DNA of 64,000 bases, taken from contig NC_135119.1 in NCBI RefSeq assembly GCF_050908995.1, positions 5,270,001 through 5,334,000 on the forward strand, given 5' to 3'. Positions 46,017 to 56,726 of the stretch are shown one piece after another (positions within the stretch are counted from its first letter, which is position 1; each line of letters begins with the position of its first letter). Source of the DNA: Andrena cerasifolii. Taxonomy: Eukaryota > Arthropoda > Insecta > Hymenoptera > Andrenidae. A program made the position numbers and the translations under genes. Under the pieces are notes generated by a model. It was not told the origin of the DNA. It saw only the letters and a list, made by a program, of their open reading frames with translations, and searched no databases.

Positions 46017-46447
46017 TAAGGGAAGATTCCCAACCCGAAAATTCGAAAAATTCTGAAACTTTGTGAATACGTAGGGGATTTCCTCCTGATTACAACGCAA
46101 CTTTTGTTTGCTGCCCAAATTCACCCTAAGGGGGTAAAATTGACCCCTGAAAATCCCGTTATTTTCTGATTTTGTGTTAAAACTCGTAAACTGTAAAATA
46201 ATTTGTTTACCAAATGCTAGATCTAATTAAACGAAGTAACTTTTGTCTTGGAACTTTTTTCTATCTCTTACAGTTCGGCAGTTATAACACAAAATCGGAA
46301 AATAGCCGAATTTTTAGGGGTTAATTTCACCCCCTTCCATTGAATTTGGGCAGTAAACAAAAATTGCGGTGTAATCAGGAGAAAATACCCTACATTTTCA
46401 CAAAGTTTCAGAATTTTTTGACTTTCCAGGTTCGGGATGTTCCCTTG
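46017..46447. mobile_element. CAAGGGA-ended MITE, family B copy 3
   Basis: TTA at 46014-46016 and 46448-46450. The left end is mutated to TAAGGGAAGATTCCCAACCC; the right, reverse-complemented, is CAAGGGAACATCCCGAACCT. It aligns over its whole length with copies at 35632 and 43430. Non-coding. Confidence 0.88.
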
Positions 46448-46450
46448 TTA

Positions 46451-47028
46451 GTTGAGTTAATGTTATAAATTTTCATATCAATTTTTTAATTCCCCTTTCC
46501 TTTCGATACGATGGGTGTTCGGCATCTAATATTTGTACGGAAATAAAATTGACTTTACTCCACGGCAACCAAAAGAACAATAAATGTTACATTTTAGAGA
46601 TACGTAAATATCTGTTTATAGAAAGCTGCGAAAACGTCGATGCTTGAAAATATAGGAAAGGAAGCGAACTGTCGGAACCAATGACACGGCGGTGATTTAG
46701 TTTCTTTTATAGCTAATGTCGAGTAGTATCTCAATGGCAATAACACACCGGGTGACACTAGAGCATATGTGCGGTACTCATAAACTACACGAGCACAATG
46801 CTAGGCTCGTCGGACTGAATGCTATTGTTCCAAACATGTGCGCGCCGAAAGAAAGTTGACGATCCTACAACACTTGACTGTAATACCACAAGAATATTGT
46901 TTGCACCAGAAATCCATCGCCAAGCATACTTTTGTAATTCGCAGTCTCTCTTTCGTGAATTGATTCATTCAAGTGCATCGAAAATTGTTGCAATGGCAAT
47001 CCTTGAAGTTTAAAAAAGACTTATTACT
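46451..47028. other. Unique DNA, nothing recognised
   Basis: A 64-codon frame at 46819-47013 has no recognisable features. Confidence 0.3.
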
Positions 47029-47762
47029 TAGGGTAGACCGGGGACGGTAGTAACACTTTGACTTTGGAATACGCTTACGCAAAAACTATTACAGTTAGAG
47101 CAACAGTTTTTTACGATAATGTTACTTACGTATCTGACATTATTTGAGCCACAACAGTTTCGCTGTATGTCAAGTAATATTCCGGTTATTAATTAAAAAT
47201 GAGAAGCGAAGAAAGTGTTACAACCGTCCCTGACCCGGGTCGATTGTAACACTGCATGGAGTCGACAGTAGCACGAATTTAACGTTACAAAATTAAAATA
47301 TTTATTGATTTAAATTATAATAATAAATGGAAAAGTAAAATCTATAACTAATTATGTGGTATCGCATTTTTTGGCTGGTGCATTCTTAATCATTTATCAT
47401 TTAGTTTGCTTGTGCTGTGCTATAGGATTCCATGCAATCAAGACAATATTATTAATGTTCTTTGTTACTATTCGGTTCTGTCGGGGTACTTGCTTTTGAA
47501 CTTAAATTATAAGTTTTGACTAACGAGACGCTTAAATGTGCTAAGTAACCATCAATACTAGTTTAAAAAAGGTCGAATTACAGATTAAAATATTGAAGAA
47601 GCACATACTTGCGATTGGGAGTGTTTATATTACAATTTTAAGTAAGGCAGAAAAAGTTACTTTAGGTTATCGAAAAGTTATATTCTTCGCTATCCATGTC
47701 TACTGCATATCTGTACTCCTAGGCCATGGGTGTGTATATTCCAAATGCCATTGTTCATCATA

Positions 47763-48683
47763 AGGTAAGTTCGGGTAATAAGGCCCACCTAAGGTTCTAT
47801 AATTTTTTTTAAAAAAAACTTGTACTTGTATTTTTGAAAACTTTTTTTTTATAGAAATCTATGGACATTAAACTATACAATGTAATATTTGTAACAATAT
47901 ATGAACAGAACAAATACGGAAATTAATAGGATTTTAAAAACCTTGTAAACGGGCCTTATGTCCTGTAGTGCAGGTAATAAGGCCCACCTATTTAATATGT
48001 ACAATTCGGGCAAACAAAGACATCATCGACCTCAGGTGTGAGCCCAACGCATTTCTCGTGTATCCAGGTGAGACACATGACACACTGTCGCATATCTGTC
48101 TTGAATGCAGCACTGCATAATTTGCAAAACCAACTGTCTGCAGAGTTACCTTCTTTGGAGGTGGATGGCATGGGCTCTTGTTCACACACTTTTTTCTTCC
48201 GGTTGAAGTGGTACGTGCTTGGGACTCTTCTCAATATCGGTCCTGCTTTGGAAGAGGGGCGACAAGAAATAAGGCCCACTTAATATTTTGGTGGGCCTTA
48301 TTATCTGCTTTGTCACTTCCTCATTGCCGAGGTTATATGTTAAACGTGCACTTCACAAAATCATCAATTTTTTGGAAATATGTTGCCAACATATATACCT
48401 ATACATACCTACAGTTGCACAGTAATTGGATAATGCGTACTCCTACTACAAAGCCAAGAAACCAACGTAATTCTTATAACCGCAGCAACGCTTAGTTGCG
48501 GAGGAAACATTTGTTGGATTTACAGCCGGCAAACGTTATATTAATCGCGTGGGGGTTCTTCGAGTGACATTTCGTATCTAGTAAAAGCAACAGATAACAT
48601 TAACAAGATTGTGGATTGACCTGCCAAGGATAAATTACAGGTGGGCCTTATTACCTGCTGGGCCTTATTACCCGAACTTACCT
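47763..48683 (-). mobile_element. pogo/Tc1-like non-autonomous element retaining a PHD-finger C-terminus
   Basis: TA at 47761-47762 and 48684-48685 flanks AGGTAAGTTCGGGTAATAAG and its reverse complement. The iteron GGTAATAAGGCCCACC, or variants, recurs at about 47774, 47973, 48264, 48288 (inverted), 48640 (inverted) and 48658 (inverted). It probably represents extra transposase-binding sites. The minus strand carries the last ~95 codons of a protein with a PHD finger (47992-48279). Only the transposase tail survives, so the element depends on a relative elsewhere. It is nested in 47031-48782. Confidence 0.82.
47992..48279 (-). pseudogene. C-terminal PHD-finger (C4HC3) fragment of a transposase-type protein
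   Basis: The 95-residue frame ends with a complete zinc-binding pattern. It is Cys52-x2-Cys55, Cys66-x2-Cys69, His74-x2-Cys77, Cys90-x2-Cys93, followed by Thr-Tyr and a stop. Phe88 sits where PHD fingers usually carry Trp. The fragment MRQCVMCLTWIHEKCVG is typical of PHD fingers found at the C-terminus of insect DDE-superfamily (pogo/Tigger, jerky-like) transposases. Upstream residues 7-49 are a basic, low-complexity linker with no catalytic motif. The apparent ATG falls in an element iteron (GGGCCTTATT), so translation from there is doubtful. All eight ligands remain intact although the rest of the protein is gone. A domesticated PHD protein is less likely given the nested transposon setting. 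Confidence 0.8.
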
Positions 48684-48784
48684 TATATCCAAAATTGGTG
48701 TTAATATCTATTATATGTTTTGAGATATTTAGCGTGTTACATTCGCCCCCCTCCCCCTGTTACTACCGCCCCCGGTCTACCCTA

Positions 48785-49515
48785 TATACATAATTAACTA
48801 TCGATACCACTGATTTGGTATTATTCCCACAACTAATGACACGTGCTTGCGATGAAAACAAACGCATTGTCACGTCAAGATTAAGTAAATATCCAGATGC
48901 GTCTGGTTTCCTCGCGAACAAATCAAAGGAACTTCTTTGTAAGCTGATAATAACTGATATTAGTGCCACGGCTATCTATTATTGCCATCGGTAGCCGCAT
49001 CCTGCGCATTCATTTAAAATCACCGATCCAGCACATGTGCGTCAGTGTGCACACGCGTCCCCTCTACCTACACGTAGGCAGTAGCTTGCCCCAGGTATCT
49101 GCCTACCTACCTACCTACTCACCTACTCGCACCTATCCATTCACCTAACCTGTCCCATTTCCGCACCGCTTTGCTCTCGCTTAATGCGAGCAAAACTACA
49201 CTGCAGTGCACGCGCTAAACGGGCAAAAGCCTTAAAGGTGGCGCGCACACCGACGTCACTACCGATCGCACTATTAAATGCCGGCGAAAGTTCCGCGGCT
49301 GTGCAGGAAGCTTTGACAGCAGTGATTCGGACTGCTCTTATTGCAGGATTACTCATGCTACCGACTTTATCAGTTACGAGAAGCGTGCACAAGGTTTATA
49401 TCGCTGATTCGGCTCTAATTTAAGATGCACAGTTGTTCACGGTTAACTTGGTACATTTACCTCGGCTAGGTCGATACAAAATCATCCCCAGTACCATCTT
49501 TTGGAAGAAAGCAAA
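48785..49515. other. Unique DNA with (CTAC)n-like patch
   Basis: 49102-49138 is a CCTACCTACCTACCTACT-type repeat. 49140-49420 is GC-rich with overlapping frames on both strands; nothing recognised. Confidence 0.35.
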
Positions 49516-49844
49516 GATAACGCTAGGCATTAAGAATTGAGATTGAAAATGTCAACTTCCGCATTTCTCATCGGATGTTGACGAAAGTGGCGCCATCCGA
49601 TTCCCTATGTTTCCCCGATTAAAACACACCCACTGCTGTGCAAATCGGTCTATAATTAACGAAATTACAGGAAGAATTAATTTACAGAATATGCAGTCAA
49701 CTTCGTTAAAAATAGTCCGATTTACACGGTACTTTGTGTCTTTTAATCGGGGGTGTGCCAGGAATCGATTGGCGCCACTTTCGTGAAGATCCGACGAGAA
49801 ATGAGGAAGTTGACAATTTCAGTTCTTAATAGCTAGCGTTATTT
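49516..49844. mobile_element. Foldback MITE, AACGCTAG ends
   Basis: The left arm begins GATAACGCTAGGCATTAAGA. It continues through GTCAACTTCCGCATTTCTC and GACGAAAGTGGCGCCA to about 49597. The right arm, 49765-49844, is its reverse complement with roughly 10-15% mismatches. Inner blocks CCCGATTAAAACACACCC and CTTTTAATCGGGGGTGTG also pair. 329 bp; no coding sequence; no clear target duplication. Confidence 0.75.
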
Positions 49845-49847
49845 TTG

Positions 49848-50641
49848 TTTCATGATTCTTCCTGTCCCCTATTCTCGAGCTCCGAAACCCGTAAAACTCA
49901 TTGCCAGTGGAGCGTGAAATCGGAGGTGTGAAATCCGCCTACCTCCCCGAATAGAAGATATTCTCCGGACCCAGAGATTATCCAGTTAACCAGGAACAAC
50001 TATGTGTAAAGTGCCACGTTAATTGAATGCGTAAGACGCGCTATTTAAATACGACAATGAAATGGGAATTGCTATATTCGGGTCGTGGCGCTATCGGAGG
50101 GGGCGTGCAAGTTCTTACTTTCTCGTTGCTGTGGAAAAAGTTGCAGTGCAGTGTGCTGCACGGGATATGTGGCAGATTTCGTAAACAACAAGATTAGACG
50201 TCGGTGCACGAATGTGCGCAATATAAAGATAAATGAAGAGGCGTGAATATAACTACGCTGCCTCGCAGCGATAGCGTAGATGCCGTAGGCGATAACCTGT
50301 ATTATGAATCACAATGCTCATTAATATGAAAATGATATTCGTTATTTCTCTGCGATTCGCTTATCTTGCGCGTGTACGGGCGCAGGAAAGGACAATGCAC
50401 TCGCGGGACCTGTGCGCGGGAAACGCGTTTGTCCCGCTGAAGAAGAAAGAAAAAACAATAAGAGATGTTACGCAACGCGTCGGATGCATTGTGATATGTA
50501 TGTACACCAGATGTGTAATTAGAAAAACAGCGACACATAAAGTATCTGCGTGAAATATAATAAAGAAACTGAATTATGTATAAGCCCCTCAAAAGTTAAA
50601 CTGATCAACTCCGCTTTGTGTAAACTTCTCAATGTTAGTAG
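49848..50641. other. Unique DNA, nothing recognised
   Basis: Overlapping frames on both strands at about 50300-50590; no known family. Confidence 0.3.
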
Positions 50642-50810
50642 TTAAGGGGACTAGGTAGTCGAAAAATCGATTTTTATTATTGCATTTTCCGAAAGTACCA
50701 TCTTTTCTAAATAAAATGCCGCTCGGTTTGTATTAAGATTCGTAAAATTGTTGATTTGGCAGCTGAAATGGTCGAGCAGCAACCTATAGCGTCGCCTTTG
50801 CCTAGAAACT
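50642..50810 (+). mobile_element. 5' fragment of the TTAAGGGGACTAGG family
   Basis: TTAAGGGGACTAGGTAGTCG at 50642 begins homology to 22899-23067, sharing CATTTTCCGAAAGTAC, AAATGCCGCT and GGCAGCTGAAA. It is cut at 50811, exactly where TTAA starts the next element. In the 22899 copy the same position reads ACTTTAAACGCG, so the newcomer used an existing TTAA. Confidence 0.82.
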
Positions 50811-51487
50811 TTAAGGGGGTATGACCGTTTCAACTTGATTTTGTGGATTTTTTTACAAGTCAACGACTTGATGAAGACTTCCCGTTTTTTTACTATCTTT
50901 ACATAGTATTATGAACTACTTAAAAAAAAAGATTCAGTTAAAAAAGTATTGTTTTTCGGAAGTTATGCATTCATATCCCAAAGTCTCTCGATTTTAGACG
51001 GCTAAACGGTGGGCCTAAAAACTCGCGCTACGTTCAACCCATTCACTTCCAATTTTGCATGCAGGATCGTAATAAGATTCCACATCGTCCAACAAAGGCT
51101 CTTTTAATTCCGATTCCCTGTTTATGATTTATAAAGAAAAGAGGTGGCCTTTTCTCTTAGAACAATGTAACTTTACCTTTGATCTCTCACCATTTCTTTA
51201 TTTTTCAAAGTTTTCAAAATCGGCCCTGTTGGACGATAGCTATTGACATACTTTATAAGAAGATTTTATTGTTTTTTATTTCAGACACGACATACAGCTG
51301 TTTTCAGGCCCACGGTTTAGCCGTCTAAAATCCAGAGACTTTTGGATATGTATGCATAACTTCCGAAAAACAATAGTTTTTTAACTGAACCTTTTTTTTT
51401 AATTAGTTCATAATATTATGTAAAGATAGTCAAAAAACGGGAAATCTTCATCAAGCGGTTGACTTGTAAAAAAATCCACAAAATGTA
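50811..51487. mobile_element. TTAA-associated foldback element, ~190 bp arms
   Basis: It starts TTAAGGGGGTATGACCGTTT. The left arm (about 50833-51022) includes TGTGGATTTTTTTACAAGTC, GTTTTTCGGAAGTTATGCAT and TTTTAGACGGCTAAAC. It is matched in reverse complement by 51308-51487. The loop of about 285 bp is AT-rich and non-coding. The right end after 51487 is not the mirror of the left terminus, so the element is broken there. Confidence 0.78.
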
Positions 51488-51499
51488 CACATTTTCCGA

Positions 51500-52029
51500 G
51501 GGTTCAAACGTGAGCGCTGTATCTCCAAAAATTATTATCCGATTCGACTGAAACTTTTTTTATTTTGAAGAATATACTTCTGGCTCGGGGGGAAATCAGA
51601 AAAAAATGCAAAAATAACATTTTTTAAGAAAATAACGATACTTGAAGTTTGAAATCCCTTTTTCCCTATATTTTTCGTCCTTCCACCGCCTTTGAAAATT
51701 ATAAATTTTCATTTTTTTGTATTTTTCTCTGGTTTCCCCCTAGCCAGAAGTATATTCTTCAAAATAAAAAGAGTTTCAGTCGAATCGGATAATAACTTTT
51801 GGAGATACAGTTCCCACTGATTTGGATCAATTTTTTGACGCCTCAAGTATAACGACTTCCCAGTGCCGTCTGCAATGATTAATTATAAAACAAAAAATAT
51901 ATTTCTATAACGTATGACATCCTTAATGCAATGCAAAAAGTCCCATTAAATTATATATAGTAGTTTTCCTTTAATTAATTCCTAAAAATCACCTAGTTTT
52001 ATGGGTTCCAGACCGAAACCTCTCCTTAA
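51500..52029 (-). mobile_element. Truncated TTAA-family element, inverted relative of 36595
   Basis: It reads towards CGAAACCTCTCCTTAA at 52014-52029, the decayed inverse of the 36595 terminus. Shared segments in reverse complement include AATTATATATAGTAGTTTTC and GTCGAATCGGATAATAACTT. The far end is missing and abuts the preceding foldback element. Confidence 0.78.
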
Positions 52030-53336
52030 GCATATACTATGTGTTTAAGTTAAAAATTTTCTATACTTTTCATGTCATAAAGTTAATCAGTTTATCTTGT
52101 GAGAGGCTCATATAACAGACAAGGCATTATGGTCTACCTCCGGATTTCCACTTTATGCGGGCCCCAGCGGGGCGGAATTAGCATTTACAAAGGCTTATAA
52201 TAGTTGAGTTGAGACAATAGTAACGTAATAACTTCATTGATATGACAAACTGCTATAATATGCCTGCTAAACTTATAATTAAGAGAATTCGCGATAGACA
52301 TCTTTCAAAGATGAATGTCGGTCTTAATGAGACCATTTTGTAGATGCCGCTGTAAAGATAGTAGTACAATAAAGAGCTTGCTCTATTCATCTTACAAATT
52401 TATCATTCTTTAGTGAATGGTAACATTTTACAGTATAATAATTCCTACGAATTTTACAGGGCATTTCACCTAAATGTAGCCACCTGAATATCTCTTTTAT
52501 TTGTGATGATACAGAAAATATTTTATATGCAATTTGAATGGTGTGAATATCTTTTAGGTCACTGATGCTTTTTTGCATGTAAGTACACATTTTCTTCCCT
52601 TGCATATTTTATGGAAATTAGCTTGTAGTTGACATTAAAATTGCGTTCAGAGCTGTATAATGACATGGCCTTGAAGTGACCTTTGACTTCATTGTGATGT
52701 ATAAAAATTATAAATTATAAAATTATAAACAGTGAAGAGATCATGTATTGCCCTAGCATTAATGTATTCCTACGTAGTATTACTTTGGATAAAAGAATTT
52801 CATTGCAATGTTTTGAAAGAACCCCAAAAGACTCTCGTTTGTACAAACTTTTATCTATTTTTCGTTTTTACAAATAATTAATAGCAGGACAATCTAAAAA
52901 CAGAATCGAAGCAGTTTGGCTTGCACAGGACTCACGAAAATAGACAAAGGATGCTCAGTTAATATAGGACCGCAAATCAACGAAGATAAGACGAGATAAA
53001 TACGGATGTTTACTCCAAGACAGATTATTATTTCAGTTTGCCTAGGAAAGATGTTCGATGGTCTGCCTTATGTTTCAACATAAATACATATGCATGGGGT
53101 CTTTGTACTGCTGCTGCATTTTCTCTATACATTAGCCTATCACGGAAATATTTCAGTGATTTTTAGACTATTTCTAAACTAAAAATAGTTCCACACGTTT
53201 TGCGATAGCCTTTAATTTTTTTTTGCGTTTTTGCAACATTTCTGGAACACGATTATGTTTTATTTTGTTACAAATCTGTTTCGGAAGCTGTGTACGTTTT
53301 CTAAACAAAGAATGCAGGATAACTCGAAAGTTAAAA
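52030..53336. other. AT-rich unique DNA, nothing recognised
   Basis: Only short unrecognised frames. Confidence 0.35.
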
Positions 53337-53757
53337 AAATTTAAAACGTTGCAGAAATGCAGTTCAAATGATGCTAATAACGTAACCATTTTTTGTTGCG
53401 GCAATGAAACGGTCTTAGGAGCGAAAACGTCCCCTCGAAGAAATCGCGAGTTTTCATAGGTATTACATATCGTGAATATTTGCGAAACTGTAAAAGATAT
53501 TGGAAAAAAGTTTAATTCAAAGTTTTATGGTTTCCGATATTTTACACGATAGTGATAACTCAAGAATTTTCGAAAAACTTAATTTTCTCCTTTATCCTCA
53601 CCACCCTTTTTCGAGAATTCTTCATCACCATATTGTAGGATATCAAAAACTAGGAGTGTTGTCACCTTTCATTGCCGAAACAAAAAATGGTTATGTTATT
53701 AGCATCACCTGAATTTGAACTAAGTAGGTATATTTCTACAACGTTTCAAATTTTGTT
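53337..53757. mobile_element. Foldback element, ~420 bp
   Basis: The outer sequences AAAACGTTGCAGAAAT and, inverted, ATTTCTACAACGTTT enclose arms. These arms share TTCAAATGATGCTAATAACG, CATTTTTTGTTGCGGCAATG and their reverse complements at about 53675-53720. The centre, 53480-53620, also has partly paired AAAGATATTGGAAA and TTTCCGATATTTTAC. Non-coding; the target duplication is not resolved. Confidence 0.7.
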
Positions 53758-53820
53758 AAATGGTCGAGTTGCAGACGTTGCAGTACATCACTTGCAAGCT
53801 GTTTCCATTTCAATTTAATT

Positions 53821-53928
53821 TTAAAATTATTATTATTATTATTATTATTATTATCACCATCATCATTATTATTATTAGTAGTAGTAGTGGTAGTATTATC
53901 ATCATTATTATTATTATCATTATTATTG

Positions 53929-53965
<37 letters not shown>

Positions 53966-54045
53966 CACCATCATCATTATTATTATTATTATTAGTAGTA
54001 GTAGTATTATCATAATTATTATTATTATCATTATTATTGTTGTTG

Positions 54046-54077
<32 letters not shown>
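53821..54077 (+). repeat. Compound trinucleotide microsatellite with internal duplication
   Basis: (ATT)n interrupted by ATC, ACC, AGT and GTT triplets. A block of interruptions (ATCACCATCATCATT, then AGTAGTAGTAG, then GTTGTT) occurs twice, about 111 bp apart (about 53853 and 53964). Homopolymer-type frames on both strands (poly-Ile, poly-Asn) are artefacts. Confidence 0.95.
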
Positions 54078-54079
<2 letters not shown>

Positions 54080-54158
54080 ATGGTAAATATACAAAGAACA
54101 GTAATAGGTACATAGAGCATAGCGAAGCAAAAGGCGAGGCTGCGGTACAAGACTGTTA

Positions 54159-54349
54159 AGCCGGGAATCCAGCGGGAAGCTAAGCTAAGCTAAGCTATGC
54201 TATGCGAGGCTATGTTTGAACGTAGCTTTTGGTGGAAACGGTTCCATAAGAATGTATTCAAGCTAATTTTTTTAAAACGTAGCATGGCATAGCATAGCAT
54301 CGCATACTGCATAGCAAAGCATAGCTTAGCTTCCCGGTGGATTCCGGCT
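54159..54349. mobile_element. MITE with AGCCGG ends and 3-bp TTA duplication
   Basis: TTA at 54156-54158 and 54350-54352. The ends AGCCGGGAATCCAGCGGGAA and, reverse-complemented, AGCCGGAATCCACCGGGAAG are followed on both sides by short tandem runs of AAGCTAAGCTAAGCTATGC or TATGCTATGC type. 191 bp, non-coding. A TTA duplication is consistent with PIF/Harbinger. Confidence 0.78.
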
Positions 54350-54439
54350 TTAGAAGCCTAATTGTAACGAAATAATTAAAATTAAAACTAAAACTAGGAA
54401 AGGAAAGAAAAAAATGTTTGATTTCAATAATCTGTTATT

Positions 54440-54914
54440 ATCCTAAATAATCATATAATCATATAATTATTTTTGGGAGAAAAAGGAACCTGCAGACGTG
54501 AATATTTTTCCAAAATTTTATTTTTACAGTTGTGTTTGTTTAATCAATGGACAACTACCCCGCACCCAGGCCAACTGAAAATTCAAATTTAAATTTTCGC
54601 CTATATAGTATGATTATATAATCATTTTTAGGAGAAAAAGGAACCTGCAGACACGAATAATTTTCCAAATTTTTTTTTTACAGTTGTGTTTGTTTAATCA
54701 ATGGACAACTATCCCGCACCCAGGCCAACTGAAAATTCAAATTTAAATTTTCGCCTATATAGTATGATTATACAATCATTTTTAGGAGAAAAAGGAACCT
54801 GCAGACACGAATATTTTTCCAAATTTTTTTACAGTTGTGTTTGGTTAATCAAAAGACAACTATCCCGCACCCAGGCCAACTGAAAATTCAACTTTAAACT
54901 TTCCGCTCCGCCCC
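54440..54914 (+). mobile_element. GGGCGGAGCGG-family MITE with three 154 bp direct repeats
   Basis: GGAGAAAAAGGAACCTGCAG starts at about 54476, 54631 and 54785. Each unit runs through ACAGTTGTGTTTG, ACAACTAYCCCGCACCCAGG and CAACTGAAAATTCAAATTTA to TCGCCTATATAGTATGATTA. The last unit ends in the family terminus CTTTCCGCTCCGCCCC near 54914. The left terminus is missing. Same family as 30929 and 63532. Non-coding. Confidence 0.85.
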
Positions 54915-56360
54915 AGTAACCATATTAAACTCACCAAAATAAAATCTAAAATTTCCATCGACTGCAAACATTTTTGCACTGCACTTTACGGCAACGACGT
55001 GCCAAAATCTCGGGCATATTTTGCTAACCGAGGACCAGCAGGGAATCAAGTACAGAGTGACGCCAATCCATCGATCGAACACGAGTTCGTTCGACCAGGC
55101 TCTTCTCCCCCGGAGAACGGCATGGGGAGGGAACGAGGGTGATAGTGAAAAGTAAGAAAAGAACGAAAAAACTGCAACGACGCTCGAGAAGCGCGAAAAC
55201 AAAAGGGAGGGTGGAAGGGGTAGTGAGCCCCCTTTGGACGGGTGCGTTGCCGTTTTGACAGGCCTTGACGAATTTTGACAGGAGCCACCACACGGCTGCT
55301 CGAATTCGAAAAGCCGTACGAACGGAATCCGGTGGTGGAAGGAGGGAGGCACGCACCGTGGCGAACGAACAATCGAAATAATAATGTAACTCGCACTCGA
55401 TCGTTCTCGCTTTGCCACGTCGCAACGGAAACTGCATTAGGAGGACGGATGGTGTTGCGAAGTTGCACGGTCGCGATCGTGTTTGGATAGGCGATACCCC
55501 GCGCACCGTTGTACAAATTCATGGTTCTGTTACGGAACCGGAGCTGGCAAAACATTATCAAATTTTTCGAGCAGCTGGATCGGATGGCGCGGAAAAGTTG
55601 GAAAAATACGAGATGCGTGACGTTCTGGGTATTAAAATCGACTATATTTGAGGCACTGAGAGCAAAAGCGGACTAACCCACATTGCAAAGAAATTAATTT
55701 TTCTTATTTTATATGATTAGTACAGCCTGTTGGAATACATTATTGCTAGTGACTCAATTTCGCAAGAAATGTGGGTTAGTTCGTTTTTGCTCCCAATGCC
55801 TCATTTGTTATCTGTACAACTACGAAGCATCTGCCCACGGCAGACGTGCAACATGTTTTACATATTTCGTCAATGCTGACGTTGGAATTTCCTATCCTCA
55901 CTCACAACAGTATAAACAGTGATTGATATATTTTTAGTTAGTACTATTTATTACAGAAATGATGAAATAAATTTTTGGGGGAGAATGAAACAAGGTAAGG
56001 GCAATTTTTACAAAAAGTAGTTCAATCTATGCATAGTAGATTAAACGTGTAAAAAATCTTGAGAATAAAAAAAAGAATTTATTATCTTTAAGTTTATATA
56101 AAATAAATGTTGAATTTCGGGGGCTACTGTTGTACGCGTTCTCTGCTGTTCCCACGGATTTTTAAATAATTTTTAAATGATTTGATATGAAAATTTCTTT
56201 ATTCCTGACAATACTTTAATACTGATTAAATCATCCATATGAAGAAGGACTGTTAATAGTTTTCTTTTCCACTTTGAATTACTCCATGTCTATTATGACA
56301 TGGAATGAACATGTTAATACATGTACATATTAATCCATGTTATCAATTATATGTCTATTG
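54915..56360. other. Unique DNA with GC-rich block
   Basis: 55000-55650 is GC- and CpG-rich. Three minus-strand frames of 160-174 codons overlap each other there and cannot all be genes; none resembles a known family. The rest is AT-rich. Confidence 0.3.
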
Positions 56361-56723
56361 GGGGTCATCCTTAAATTACGTAAGGCTTTTTGGGGAGGGA
56401 GGGGGTCACGAATTTCTTACGCTTTCTTACAAGGGAGGGGGTAGTCAGGTAGCGTCTTACGTAATATTTGCTAACCTAACTTTCAATAAATACAAATTCT
56501 ATCATTGATGTTCCAGAAAAGTAGTTTTAGTTTAAATTTCCCGAAACCGAATTAAACGAATTATATAAACCTTTAAAAGTATTTTAATAACTGAAAAAGT
56601 TAAATGTAAAAAATATTACGTAAGGAGGGGGTTGCAATATCAAATCTTACGAATGCTTATACTGGGGGAGAGAGGGGGTAAGAATTCGCCAAAATTACCC
56701 TTACGTAATTTAACGACGGCCCC
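56361..56723. mobile_element. MITE, GGGGYC...TTAAATTACGTAAGG ends
   Basis: The left end GGGGTCATCCTTAAATTACG and, in reverse complement, right end GGGGCCGTCGTTAAATTACG are inverted repeats, followed by TAAGG. TTG flanks both sides as a possible 3-bp duplication. The interior has three further TTACGTAA or CTTACG-type motifs and G-rich runs. GGGGCCGTCCATAAATTACG-type ends are a common animal MITE. Non-coding. Confidence 0.75.
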
Positions 56724-56726
56724 TTG

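Larger units (their letters stand above)
47031..48782. mobile_element. GGGTAGACCGGGG-type DNA element with nested pogo-like element
   Basis: TA at 47029-47030 and 48783-48784 flanks GGGTAGACCGGGGACGGTAG and its reverse complement (GGGTAGACCGGGGGCGGTAG). Subterminal repeats of the form GTTACAACCGTCCC, TGTAACACTG and GTGTTACATTC lie near both ends. Removing the nested element (47763-48683) leaves about 830 bp, close to the 818 bp relative at 59275. No transposase of its own was found. Confidence 0.85.

Noticed and set aside
49184..49423. 79-codon frame with an Ala/Leu-rich helix-like segment
   Set aside because: Paired with an equally long frame on the opposite strand; no recognisable family.
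53736..54130. Poly-Asn and poly-Ile open frames
   Set aside because: Direct translations of the ATT/AAT microsatellite.
54894..55561. Three minus-strand frames of 160-174 codons
   Set aside because: They overlap one another in different frames, are rich in Ser/Arg/Phe from GC-biased sequence, and resemble no family. At most one could be real, and nothing favours any.
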